DNA of 33,528 nucleotides. It comes from JBHPGW01 sp042569785 (lineage in GTDB: Bacteria > Planctomycetota > Phycisphaerae > Sedimentisphaerales > Anaerobacaceae). Positions 9,057-18,300 of this stretch are shown one piece after another. The notes beneath the pieces are model-generated. The model saw nothing but the letters and a program-made list of their open reading frames with translations, ran no database searches and had not been told where the DNA came from. Each line of letters starts with the position of its first letter. Position 1 is the first letter of the stretch. Location: contig JBHPGW010000030.1 in the NCBI GenBank assembly GCA_042569785.1, forward strand, positions 1 through 33,528, read 5' to 3'. The translations under genes and the position numbers were made by a program.

Positions 9057-9815
9057 ATGAAATTTTTGAAGATAAAACGAAGTGGCCTTACTCTTACCGA
9101 GATGGTTGCGGTGACCGGTGTGGTAGCGGTGTTGACAACGTTCTCGATGCCTGCGGTTCAGTCGTTTTTCTCCGCGATCGGCACATCGCAGGGCAGTGTG
9201 CAAAGCATGATCGGGGCAGGCCTGGCAACAGCGCGGGCGATAGCAGCGAAAGAACACCGATACGCAGGCGTAAGGTTCCAGCAGGACGCGGAGGGTAATC
9301 AGTATATGATATTTATCGTGAACGACCCAACTCTTGTTAACAGCGACAACTTTAAAATAGTTAATGGCTTTCGTGCGATCGAAGGGCAGAATCCTATACG
9401 GATAGCTGAAACATTCGGAGTGATGGATCTAAGGCTGGGTGCATCCAATGATGATATTATCGATGAAGACATTGAAATTGATGATGATGACCCGGAGCTT
9501 TACGACACTACCACCTTTTCCATTATCTTTTCGCCATCTGGTAAACTGGTGATCCGCAGGGTTCAGGTCCTTAGAAATAATAATGATGATGGTATTTTTA
9601 ATGATACGATCGATTCGATGTTCGAAGATGATTTTGATAGCTCATCGGATTCTTTCACACAGGAGGATAGCCGCGGTAGTTTTGTTATCTATGATAAGAA
9701 AGAATTTGAAAAGCAGTTTGCTTTAGGGCGGGCGTATTCGGAATATTTGCGATACCTTGAAGAAGAAGAGATGATCCATATCAATCCTTATATGGGTACT
9801 ATAATTGGACAGTGA
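9057..9815 (+). CDS. Pseudopilin, GspH-like
   Basis: 252 aa from ATG 9057; a TTG at 9042 would only add five residues. The leader MKFLKIKRSG precedes LTLTEMVAVTGVVAVLTTFS, with Leu instead of Phe at +1 and Glu at +5. The middle contains QSMIGAGLATARAIAAKEHRYAG followed by VRFQQDAEGNQYMIFIVND, which fits the GspH/FimT pattern of an early helix and beta strands. An Asp/Glu-rich stretch lies near 138-155. It probably forms part of the pseudopilus tip; H versus I cannot be separated with certainty. Confidence 0.75.
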   Translation: MKFLKIKRSGLTLTEMVAVTGVVAVLTTFSMPAVQSFFSAIGTSQGSVQSMIGAGLATARAIAAKEHRYAGVRFQQDAEGNQYMIFIVNDPTLVNSDNFKIVNGFRAIEGQNPIRIAETFGVMDLRLGASNDDIIDEDIEIDDDDPELYDTTTFSIIFSPSGKLVIRRVQVLRNNNDDGIFNDTIDSMFEDDFDSSSDSFTQEDSRGSFVIYDKKEFEKQFALGRAYSEYLRYLEEEEMIHINPYMGTIIGQ

Positions 9816-9827
9816 CATTTGGAATTA

Positions 9828-9854
9828 GACTCCCGCCTTCGCGGGAATGACAAG
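9828..9854. repeat. Dispersed hairpin repeat (TCCCGC-CTTC-GCGGGA)
   Basis: TCCCGC (9831-9836), loop CTTC and GCGGGA (9841-9846) form a perfect six-pair hairpin, continued by ATGACAAG. This phrase is a familiar dispersed intergenic repeat in many bacterial genomes. It fills the 56-base gap between two pseudopilin genes and could also act as an mRNA stability hairpin. Confidence 0.55.
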
Positions 9855-9871
9855 AAAGTGTGACTGATAAA

Positions 9872-10645
9872 ATGAAACGGAAATTTAGAAATAATGGTTT
9901 TTCGCTTAGTGAGGTATTGCTGGCGGTCAGTACTTTAGCTGTTGGACTGGTGCTGGTGGCTGGGGTGTTCCCGGTGGCGATCCATTTTACCACGACGGCA
10001 TGTGAGCGGACTATCGCGGCGGTAGTCGCCGATGAGGCGTTTGCAACAATCAGGCTGTACGCTGACAGGGGAATCGATTACGGTGGTTTTACGGCTGGAC
10101 GAATGTGGGACTTTAATGATGCTAATATTTTTCCTGCGACGTTGAATATGCTCGACAGTGATTTTGCGTACGGTAACTCGCGTCAGTATTACTGGAGCGC
10201 TATTTGCAGACGGACAGCGACGAATAGTGAGAGTGTGCAGGTGACTGTTTTTGTATGCAGGAAGATCGGATCGGGAACGAAGTATTGGGTAAGGGATACC
10301 GACCCAAGCAGTGATGAACTTTTGGAAAGTGACTTCCCCAGGCCGGTATATGTTAAAGTTGATCCGACTACTGGTGCTTCCGATGAGCTTGAGATCAAGG
10401 ATATGGTTGAATCTGATGATGCCATTGAGGAGAAGACCTTTATCAATGACGGTTATTTGATCGTGGATGACCAGAGCGGCAGGATATACCGTGTGCAGGA
10501 GCGTTATGTGGATTCGGCTGATAACAGAGTTCTGCTTGAGCGGAACTGGGTGGGTAGTAGTAACATGGTTTGGGTTGTACCGTCTCCTGTTAATGGTGGT
10601 AGAAATCCTTGTATCGGGGTGTATCAGAGAATAATCAGATTTTGA
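9872..10645 (+). CDS. Pseudopilin, GspI/PilV-like
   Basis: 257 aa from ATG 9872. A GTG at 9860 would add four residues, but it follows the AAGAAAG stretch too closely for that to be its ribosome site. The leader MKRKFRNNG precedes FSLSEVLLAVSTLAVGLVLVAGVFPVAIH, with Glu at +5. The SEVLLAVSTLAVG pattern is GspI/PilV-like. Downstream lies a beta-rich region with SGRIYRVQERYVD near 210. The assignment to GspI rests on helix pattern and gene order only. Confidence 0.72.
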   Translation: MKRKFRNNGFSLSEVLLAVSTLAVGLVLVAGVFPVAIHFTTTACERTIAAVVADEAFATIRLYADRGIDYGGFTAGRMWDFNDANIFPATLNMLDSDFAYGNSRQYYWSAICRRTATNSESVQVTVFVCRKIGSGTKYWVRDTDPSSDELLESDFPRPVYVKVDPTTGASDELEIKDMVESDDAIEEKTFINDGYLIVDDQSGRIYRVQERYVDSADNRVLLERNWVGSSNMVWVVPSPVNGGRNPCIGVYQRIIRF

Positions 10646-10655
10646 AAGAAAATGT

Positions 10656-10683
10656 AACCACGGATTAACACAGATTAACACGG
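10656..10683. repeat. Dispersed 'CCACGGATTAACAC' repeat
   Basis: GATTAACAC occurs twice ten bases apart (10663-10671, 10673-10681) inside a 28-base string opening AACCACGG. It fills the gap between two pseudopilin genes. Its reverse complement is related to the 'CTGTGGTTAG' variants in 95-260. Such strings are common non-coding repeats in environmental genomes. Confidence 0.55.
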
Positions 10684-10701
10684 AAAAGAGAAAAGTAGAA
10701 A

Positions 10702-11799
10702 ATGGTAGCTGGATGTAGAAAATATGTTTCGCGTGGCTTTACGCTGCTTGAGATAATGGCTGCGGTTGTGGTGCTTGGTTTTGTTATCGCGTTTTCGAGC
10801 GTGATCTTTAAGGTTAGTATCGAAGCTCATCGCGCCGCCGGCGCCAGTGCTGAGATCATGCAAAAATTGCGAGCGGTGACTAATCAGCTCAACATCGATT
10901 TCCAGGGGCTGCGAACCGATACGCCTTTGCTGATATGGTTCGAGCAGGATACTGACAGTGGAGACAGGTATGACCAGATAATGTTCTTTGCCGACGGGGA
11001 TTTTCATTCGACCCAGTTGTATGATGGGGCCGGGGTAGGAACACATGAGCCAGCTGATACAGGGGCTCGCATACAGGGTAATGCCGCGAGGATCCATTAC
11101 GGCCAGGCACAGGTCTGGGATGGTGGTTATGTGAATCCAATTGACCAAATAGAAGGCGAACGAGTTCTGGCCAGGCGACAACACATATTGACGGCTGATG
11201 ATACGTTAGTCCAGTGGCCGGATATTAGTGCTGGTACTGCCGACTTTAATGATAGCTTTACAGATGTCAATGATGGTGTCAATATAAATGAGACATATGA
11301 GCATGACAGCTTGTCGCTGTCACAGTGGAAAACGCTGGTATCAAATAATTGCGAAAAAGCGGTAATGCCGGTTTGTTTTGAGTGGCGACCCGAAATTGAG
11401 TTCGGCGACCCGAATACCTATCACAAATTGATGTGTGAAGGGATGGGCAGCTTGAAGATTCAGTGGGCGTACTGGGATGACGATCCTTTGGTTGAAGCTT
11501 TTCGTTGGTTCCCGAGCGATGACCCGGATGGGGATGGGGATGGGGATGATAGCGATTCGCATTTTGCTTTAAATGACAGCAATGACACTGCATTCGGGGC
11601 CTTATTTAATGTGGCGTCAGGAGGTTTTAATAACGATTATGGGCCTTGGGAACAATTATCTCTTATTAAATATAAAACTGGGGACAATTTTGCTGGATTT
11701 TATCCTAAGGCGTTGAAGTTTACTTTTCGTCTTTATGATTCGGCGGGGATAATTGAAGGTGGTCGGGAATTTACGCATATCGTTTATATAGGCGAGTGA
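10702..11799 (+). CDS. gspJ: Pseudopilin, GspJ-like
   Basis: 365 aa. A leader ending SRG precedes FTLLEIMAAVVVLGFVIAFS, with Glu at +5. It is the last Glu5 pseudopilin before the GspK-like gene, the usual place of gspJ. The C-terminus (PKALKFTFRLYDSAGIIEGG followed by REFTHIVYIGE) resembles the end of GspJ/PilW proteins. The protein is much longer than a typical GspJ (about 200 aa), with an Asp/Gly-rich insert near 273-285 (DPDGDGDGDDSD) that may bind calcium. Its stop overlaps the next gene's GTG start by four bases. Confidence 0.78.
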   Translation: MVAGCRKYVSRGFTLLEIMAAVVVLGFVIAFSSVIFKVSIEAHRAAGASAEIMQKLRAVTNQLNIDFQGLRTDTPLLIWFEQDTDSGDRYDQIMFFADGDFHSTQLYDGAGVGTHEPADTGARIQGNAARIHYGQAQVWDGGYVNPIDQIEGERVLARRQHILTADDTLVQWPDISAGTADFNDSFTDVNDGVNINETYEHDSLSLSQWKTLVSNNCEKAVMPVCFEWRPEIEFGDPNTYHKLMCEGMGSLKIQWAYWDDDPLVEAFRWFPSDDPDGDGDGDDSDSHFALNDSNDTAFGALFNVASGGFNNDYGPWEQLSLIKYKTGDNFAGFYPKALKFTFRLYDSAGIIEGGREFTHIVYIGE

Positions 11800-14700
11800 G
11801 CAGAATAATGGCAAAAGCAAATTATAATTCGTTAAAAAAGCGCAGACGGGGGGGCTCTGCGCTTATCTTAGCAGTTGTGCTGACGAGCTTACTGGCGATC
11901 GTCGGGACGATGTTCCTTATGTCGGCACGGGTTAACAAGATGTCGACCGAGGCGGTAGTTGATGAAAAATCGCTCGATATGGCGGTCGGTACCGTCATTG
12001 CAAGGATATCGCAGGAGTTGGCTTCGGATGTGCCGGGACTTGCGGGGCAGGAATATTACGATTATCCCGATGCCGAAAACAGTTGGCTTGCGAACCTGGA
12101 GCCTTACGAGGATGTGGCTAATGTCTATCGATGGCAGCAGGTTAGTGACCTGGATGATATTTTAGTGGACGCTGGGTTTAGTACGCAGCAATTACAAGTT
12201 GAGATCGTAGAGGATTATCAGCCGAGCGTTTGGCTGGGAGATGTAGCTGATGCTGATGGTGATGGGGTGGCCGATTCGAGATGGATCGAACTTAACGAGA
12301 CGACGAGTAAGGGTAAGCCGATCTTCGCTGCTATAAGGGTAATCGATAACGGCGCAATGCTGAACGCCAATACCGCTTTTCAATTTGACCGCAACTCAGC
12401 AGAGAGCAGCAGGATCGACGGCAGAAGCCAAACACAGATCAATCTTCTGGGATTGACAAATCGCGACACAGATTCTGTTGAGAAAAATGCACTGGAACGA
12501 CTACAGGCAATACGCTGCGGCAGCGAGCCCAATGGTATATCTTTAAGTGATATAACCTCTTACGAGCAGAACGTTGTTCGGAAAAAGGATAGTGCGATCA
12601 CTGGGTATACACCTTTTGATATTTCCGATGAGCTGGAACTTAGGAACAGATTCTTCCTTAACACCTCAAGGAATTATAAGGATGTTATAAATAGCAGAAT
12701 AGAGCGAAAACTGGCCAGGGATGACAACTGGAACAATACTTTTGCGATAGGCTTAAAAGTACCTCGGACGGCAGATGTATATGATCCTTGTGAATGGTTT
12801 TATCGTTTGAATAATAGTTCTCCTGATGACCCCTGTCTCTATGATTATCGTCATATTGTTACCACTTACAACGCGGATCAGATTATTGGCGATGACGGGC
12901 AGCGGATGCATTATGTTAAGAGTAACAGTGTTGATCCGAATCTTGCGCAGGAATTATATGATAGGTTTCTTTACGGGATCGATCCTAATGGTGATCTTTT
13001 AAGTGCCGATCAGGAGCTTGAGCTTGCTCAGATAGCGGCAAATATCAAAGATTACGGCGACGGCGATTCGGTAGTAAGTGTTGTTGAGGTTGATCCAAAT
13101 AATATCAGCTCACCGATAGTCTATGGTTTTGAAAGACCCTGTATTTATGTATCGGAACTGGCCACGCAACACACTCGTGACTTGAATGGAGTAGAGAATG
13201 TCTCTTATGCGATTGAGCTTTATATGCCTTATGGTGCCGGTGATTTTAATGAATGGGAACTGCTTATTGATGGTCAGTTGCCCGCAATAAATCCAAGTAC
13301 CGGGATTATTACGAGTGGTGATTTTTATGATGGCGGGGGTCGATACCATGTAATAATATTCCAGGATCCCAACGCCCCATTCACCCCGCCCGCATCGGGA
13401 GTCTGGTTCAGTGACAGTCCATACGATGGAGCAACAGGAGTGGATCCTGATATAGTTCTGAGTTGGCCTGTGCTGCCTGAGGCTAACATTAATTATTCGT
13501 ATGATGTTTACTTCGATACCAATGAGACCAATGTCACAGATGCCAATAACAACACCCTATTATGGCCAATCGATACGAGTGCTTACAAAGGCAGTCAGCC
13601 TTATGGTAACCAAAGCTATGACCCGTGTAGCGCTGTAGATGGTAACGACCGCCTGGCTCCGCTTACAGAGTATTTCTGGCGGATAGACGATGTAAATGAT
13701 GGTGGAGAGGTGATCAGTTCAACAGGAGTTATGAAATTCACCACTCATCATAGTAAACCGGGGCCAACTTTTGTTAATATACCCTATGGATCTGAGATAT
13801 TTAAAGCAAATAGTAAGATAGAGTTAAGACGCGAGGCAGGGAACGGAGACGACATTGTTGCTGACAAACTGGAAATGGATCTGTCCTGCCTGATACAAGA
13901 TGTACTGGGTGAACGCAGTATCAAGCGCGATATCAGCGGGAACAGGTGTATAATGCGAGCGTGGGAGTCCGGTTGTATGACTTCACCAACTCTGGGTAAT
14001 CGTACGAGACATTCCAATAATGTAAATTCAGGCAGACTTCATGCTAACCCTGGTAAATTTAATAATGTCGGCGAGATATGGTCGGTATTTCGGAAGGCTA
14101 CCTATTTTGAAGAGAGTGCAACCGATACTTATGTAAGGGAAAATGTAATTGGTTACGATTGGAACTACACCGGCACTGAGCAGAAAACACTAATTGACCT
14201 GACCGATCCGAATGTGCAGAAGATATTTAAATATGTAACGGCGATAGACGATCAGTTAGTCTCTGGTATGCCTACGCCAAGGGTAAAGGGCAGGATCAAT
14301 ATCAATACGGCACCGTGGTATGTGATAGCGCAACTGCCATGGATATCTAAGCGGGTAAATGAACCGACCACATATAAGCTGGCTGACGCCATAATTGCCT
14401 ACAGGGACAAGCTTAATTTAAATGTGGGAGGAATTACCGATGCACCCGATTACAACGACTATGACGGTAGATATCAGGAAACCGGTATCGAAGATCTGCG
14501 GGAGGAATCGGGTTTTGCCAGTATCGGCGAATTGACAACGGTGATAAGTGACCCTGCTCATAATAGAGACGAAGAATACAGCATGGCGTATTACGTTCTC
14601 GGTGATCATAATAACCGTGATGAATTGGCATATCCTGATCTAAGTCACGGCGGACGAATATTAGGTGACGGGTTCGTGGACGATATGGAAGAGCGTAATT

Positions 14701-14900
14701 TGCTCTTTGCCAGGATAAGCGATCTTGTTAGTGTTCGCAGTGATGTGTTTACCGCTTATATCCTTGTGCGGGCAGGTGCTAACGGACCTCAAAAAAGAGT
14801 TCTCGCGATACTCGACCGCAGTGACATAAAGCCTGACTCAGGACAGGCAAAAGGCAGTGTGAAAATTCTCGCGATTCATCCGGTTGCAGACGCAAGGTAA
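11796..14900 (+). CDS. gspK: Giant GspK-like minor pseudopilin with inserted Ig/Fn3-like domain
   Basis: 1034 aa against about 330 for standard GspK. The N-terminus RRRGGSALILAVVLTSLLAI has a cleavable Gly and lacks Glu at +5, as is typical of GspK, the tip subunit. A segment near 152-195 (DADGDGVADSRWIELNE) is typical of planctomycetal GspK relatives. Residues about 530-655 look like an Ig/Fn3-type domain (SPYDGATGVDPDIVLSWPVL, YDVYFDTNET, EYFWRIDDVNDGG). Near 830 comes GRININTAPWYVIAQLPWI, the NTA motif of GspK. The GTG start overlaps gspJ by four bases; an ATG at 11808 is an alternative. It ends the secretion operon. Confidence 0.82.
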   Translation: MSRIMAKANYNSLKKRRRGGSALILAVVLTSLLAIVGTMFLMSARVNKMSTEAVVDEKSLDMAVGTVIARISQELASDVPGLAGQEYYDYPDAENSWLANLEPYEDVANVYRWQQVSDLDDILVDAGFSTQQLQVEIVEDYQPSVWLGDVADADGDGVADSRWIELNETTSKGKPIFAAIRVIDNGAMLNANTAFQFDRNSAESSRIDGRSQTQINLLGLTNRDTDSVEKNALERLQAIRCGSEPNGISLSDITSYEQNVVRKKDSAITGYTPFDISDELELRNRFFLNTSRNYKDVINSRIERKLARDDNWNNTFAIGLKVPRTADVYDPCEWFYRLNNSSPDDPCLYDYRHIVTTYNADQIIGDDGQRMHYVKSNSVDPNLAQELYDRFLYGIDPNGDLLSADQELELAQIAANIKDYGDGDSVVSVVEVDPNNISSPIVYGFERPCIYVSELATQHTRDLNGVENVSYAIELYMPYGAGDFNEWELLIDGQLPAINPSTGIITSGDFYDGGGRYHVIIFQDPNAPFTPPASGVWFSDSPYDGATGVDPDIVLSWPVLPEANINYSYDVYFDTNETNVTDANNNTLLWPIDTSAYKGSQPYGNQSYDPCSAVDGNDRLAPLTEYFWRIDDVNDGGEVISSTGVMKFTTHHSKPGPTFVNIPYGSEIFKANSKIELRREAGNGDDIVADKLEMDLSCLIQDVLGERSIKRDISGNRCIMRAWESGCMTSPTLGNRTRHSNNVNSGRLHANPGKFNNVGEIWSVFRKATYFEESATDTYVRENVIGYDWNYTGTEQKTLIDLTDPNVQKIFKYVTAIDDQLVSGMPTPRVKGRININTAPWYVIAQLPWISKRVNEPTTYKLADAIIAYRDKLNLNVGGITDAPDYNDYDGRYQETGIEDLREESGFASIGELTTVISDPAHNRDEEYSMAYYVLGDHNNRDELAYPDLSHGGRILGDGFVDDMEERNLLFARISDLVSVRSDVFTAYILVRAGANGPQKRVLAILDRSDIKPDSGQAKGSVKILAIHPVADAR

Positions 14901-14911
14901 TTTAAGATTTG

Positions 14912-14930
14912 AGATTTTAGATTTACGATT
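14912..14930. repeat. Left arm of 19-bp inverted repeat flanking the four-helix-bundle gene
   Basis: The reverse complement of this segment is AATCGTAAATCTAAAATCT, identical over all 19 bases to 15324-15342. Similarity continues imperfectly outward. The AATCGTAAAT core also appears three times at 129-159. Confidence 0.7.
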
Positions 14931-14950
14931 TTTATTTTGGGATTGTTTTT

Positions 14951-15307
14951 ATGACGCCTGAAGAGCTTAAGTTACGAACGAAAAAGTTTGGCCTGCGTGT
15001 GATAAAATTAGTAGAATCTCTTCCGAAAACTCAAACCGCCATTGTTATTGGTAAACAATTACTGCGATGCGCAACATCTGTAGGAGCAAATTATCGATCG
15101 GCATGTCGGGGCAAATCAAAAGCAGATTTTATCGCAAAGATGGCGATTGTAGAAGAAGAAGAAGCCGACGAAACAATTTACTGGCTTGAACTGCTTATTG
15201 AAGCAGAAATTATAAAAGCCAACCTTGTAACACAATTACTTGCTGAGGCTAATGAACTAACCGCTATAATGACCGCATCCCGAATCACCGCCAAGAAAAA
15301 CAAGTAA
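14951..15307 (+). CDS. Four-helix-bundle protein (23S rRNA intervening-sequence protein family)
   Basis: 118 aa, the normal length for this family. The core pattern is clear: SLPKTQTAIVIGKQLLRCATSVG, then ANYRSACRGKSKADFIAKMAIVEEEEADETIYWLELL. Proteins of this family were first seen in insertions within 23S rRNA genes and are also found as free-standing genes and as relatives of the Avd accessory protein of diversity-generating retroelements. They are small basic helical bundles of unknown cellular role, possibly nucleic-acid binding. Here no rRNA, reverse transcriptase or variable repeat is adjacent. The gene is bracketed by a perfect 19-bp inverted repeat, so it looks like an inserted cassette between the secretion operon and the subtilase gene. 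Confidence 0.88.
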   Translation: MTPEELKLRTKKFGLRVIKLVESLPKTQTAIVIGKQLLRCATSVGANYRSACRGKSKADFIAKMAIVEEEEADETIYWLELLIEAEIIKANLVTQLLAEANELTAIMTASRITAKKNK

Positions 15308-15323
15308 CATTCCCACGCATATC

Positions 15324-15342
15324 AATCGTAAATCTAAAATCT
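15324..15342. repeat. Right arm of 19-bp inverted repeat
   Basis: AATCGTAAATCTAAAATCT, a perfect inverted copy of 14912-14930. Further TCTTCAATC units continue to about 15356 and run into the 3' end of the subtilase gene, whose TGA stop (15350-15352, minus strand) lies inside this repeat tail. Confidence 0.7.
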
Positions 15343-15349
15343 TCAATCT

Positions 15350-18300
15350 TCAATCACTTGTGCTTTTGCTTGCCTGTTTTGTGTTTCCGTATGCTCCCAT
15401 GTTGACTATTCCGCCGTTGGGAATCGGTTCGAACCAATAGGATGAATTCGGGTCTCCAGCGTCTATGCATCGGCTGTCTACATCGTCGATCATCCAGCCT
15501 GTCTCGCGCCAGAAGCTGGCAAAGATCGAGTAATCGGCAAAGTCAATAGTCATGTCCTCGTGCAAGTCTATCCGGAAAGTGTAACCCGATTCAAGCCAGT
15601 ATCCGGCGAAAATCTTTAGATCGATAAAATCGATATAACCATCTTTGTTGAAGTCGCCTAATGCGTCGAAGGACGGATCCCATCTGCCTGTGGTTGATTT
15701 GAGGTGATAATCACCCATGTCCGGGTCGGCGAAACACGGGTCGGCGTTTATATTATTATAATCATTGGGCTCACCCCAGATACTGCCATCGCTGGTTTCG
15801 ACATCGCTATAAGTTACCAATGCCGAACCGTCAGCTTCGTATATCTGTTCATCTGTAGCACTGATATTGTTCCAGAGGATCGAATTGATGACCTGGAAAT
15901 TACCTGCGTAAAAACATTCCAGTGCGCCCGGGCCATTTGACGCGAAATTATCAGCTATGGTACAATTGATAACCATTAGATTGCTGTCGGCTGAAGTTAT
16001 GGCTCCGCTCCATCGACCGATATTTCCGACTATTAAACAATTTTCTACGGTCGGGTCGCTGAGATAACTTTGAATTGCGCCCCCGGCAACATTTGCATCG
16101 TTATCAATCATTTCACTATTGTATATATAGGAATTGCTGTCGTACTGCAGCCAGATTGCCCCGCCAGACAGATCGGTGTGGCAATTAGTAATTACGCAAT
16201 TCCGTATCGTCGGGCTGGCTCCGTCGCAGAAGATGGCTCCGCCGTTTTCGGTTGAGTTGCCGTCGATTATCGTGAAGCCGTCGATTATTGTGTTGGGCTC
16301 TTCTCCGGTCTGGAAGATGAACGCTCTGCCGAGACTTTCGCAGTCGATGACGCAGTCGTCGGGGCCGAACTCTGATTTTATTGTGACTGCTAAGCCGTTG
16401 GGGTCGATGTCGTAATTTCCGATGCCTGAGTAGTTACCGTCACGGACGAGAATGGTTGTGCCGCAATTGTTCGGGTACATTTGAGCTTTTTGCAGAGCCT
16501 TGCCGATACTGTCGAATGGATGATTGCATTTGCCGTTTTCGTTGGGGTCGCTAAGCGTGCCGCCGATATCGGGGTCGGGTATATTGGGTTCAGGATCGTC
16601 GGCTGCGTCGTCGTCGACATAATAAACGAATGGTGAAGGCACATCGGAATCAACCCAGTCAGGGTCCGCTGAATCTTCGCTGCCGCCGGAACCAAGTTGA
16701 CCGTCATTACCGTTACCGGATTTATCTACAACAATCTGACCTTCTCCTTCATTGAAATCCCAATAACCAGCCAGAGCGGGCTCGGCAGAAATACCACTGC
16801 AGTATACCTGCTGAACTTCGCTATCGGATAATGCTCTGCTAAAGATTGCAACTTCGTCAATTTTGCCTGCAAACGGCGACGTAAAAGTTCCCTCATTTGT
16901 TACACCTATGTAAACATTTTCATTCGGAGCCGAAAATATACCTTCAATATAAGAGACGCTATTCTCTAAGACGCCATTAATATATACCTTAGCATCATTG
17001 CCATCATAAGTTGCTGTTATGTAATACCAGTTGCCGTCATCGACCATAGAAGAAGACTCACATATAATACTGTAAGTTATACCATTCGAACTCAAACAAA
17101 AACTTATCTTGCCAGCAGTTAGAGAACTCAAAGATAAATTATAAGATCTTTGTATAGGGTCTCCGTCACCAACAGAAGTGTCATATTTGGCAATTAACAT
17201 TTGATGAGAACTGCTTAAAGTATTGGCCCAACAAGACAAAGTGATGCTGCCTGTAATATCCAGGCTGCTGCCTTGGCCACAATCTATGTAGTCATTGACA
17301 CCGTCGAATTCGAGAGCGTAGTCTGGTGTGCATCTTTGGTGGGTTTCTTCTATTGTTACGGTTTTTAGGGCTTTGTATATGTTCAGGCGGGCCTCTGTTT
17401 GGCAGAGGCCGTCCAGAGAGTCCAGTTGGTCGGCGGAGCTTAAAATTGCGTTTTTTATATCAGCGATGGTTAGAGATGGATCGAACGATTTCAACAGTGC
17501 GCATGCACCCGCTACGTGCGGGGCGGCCATTGATGTTCCGTCTGCCCAGGCATACCCGCCGCCAAGATAACAGCTGAGAATGCCTTCTTCATGATTAGGA
17601 ATTACATCACCTCCCGGTGCAGCGATGTCGACTGAAACCGCTCCATAATTGGAGTATGAGGCCACCTGGTCGTCGTGGTCGGTAGCCATTACTGAGATGA
17701 TATTGTCGAGGTCGTAAGAAGCCGGATAGTTGGGGATGACGTCGGTGTCGTCTTCGTCGTTTCCGGCGGCGGCTACGAAGATTATTCCAGCGTTGCCGGC
17801 GGCTTTGATCCAGTCCTTTTCAGCCTGCAGGAAGTCGTATCCCCCGAACGAAGCGTTAATAACATCGGCACCATTATCGATAGCATAGTCAATGGCGTCA
17901 TATTCATCCGAGACCAAGCCTTCGCCATCAGCGTCGATGAATTTTAGTGCCATTATGCTGACGTCCCAGCAGACGCCTGCAACGCCGATACCGTTATTGC
18001 CGACAGCTCCGATGGTGCCTGCTACGTGTGTGCCGTGAAAATGATCGTCCATCGGATCGTTATTGTCAGCGATAAAATTCCATCCATGGCTGCCGTCGGT
18101 ATCAGTCCACATATTTGCGGCCAGGTCGGGATGCGTGTAGTCGACGCCGGTATCGATAACGGCCACGATAATGTTTCTGCTTCCGGTGGCGATATCCCAA
18201 GCCTCGGGTGCGTCAATATCTGCGTCGACGGTGCCGCCGGTTTGGCCTGTATTGTGCATGGCCCATAGATCGTTGAAATACGGGTCGTTTGGAATATTGG

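Noticed and set aside
9935..10681. 248-codon open frame on the minus strand
   Set aside because: It lies wholly opposite a pseudopilin gene with a clear leader and helix, has no recognisable domain, and is an antisense shadow.
14951..15307. Diversity-generating retroelement (Avd-like gene)
   Set aside because: No reverse transcriptase, template repeat or variable repeat is nearby; only the helix-bundle family resemblance exists.
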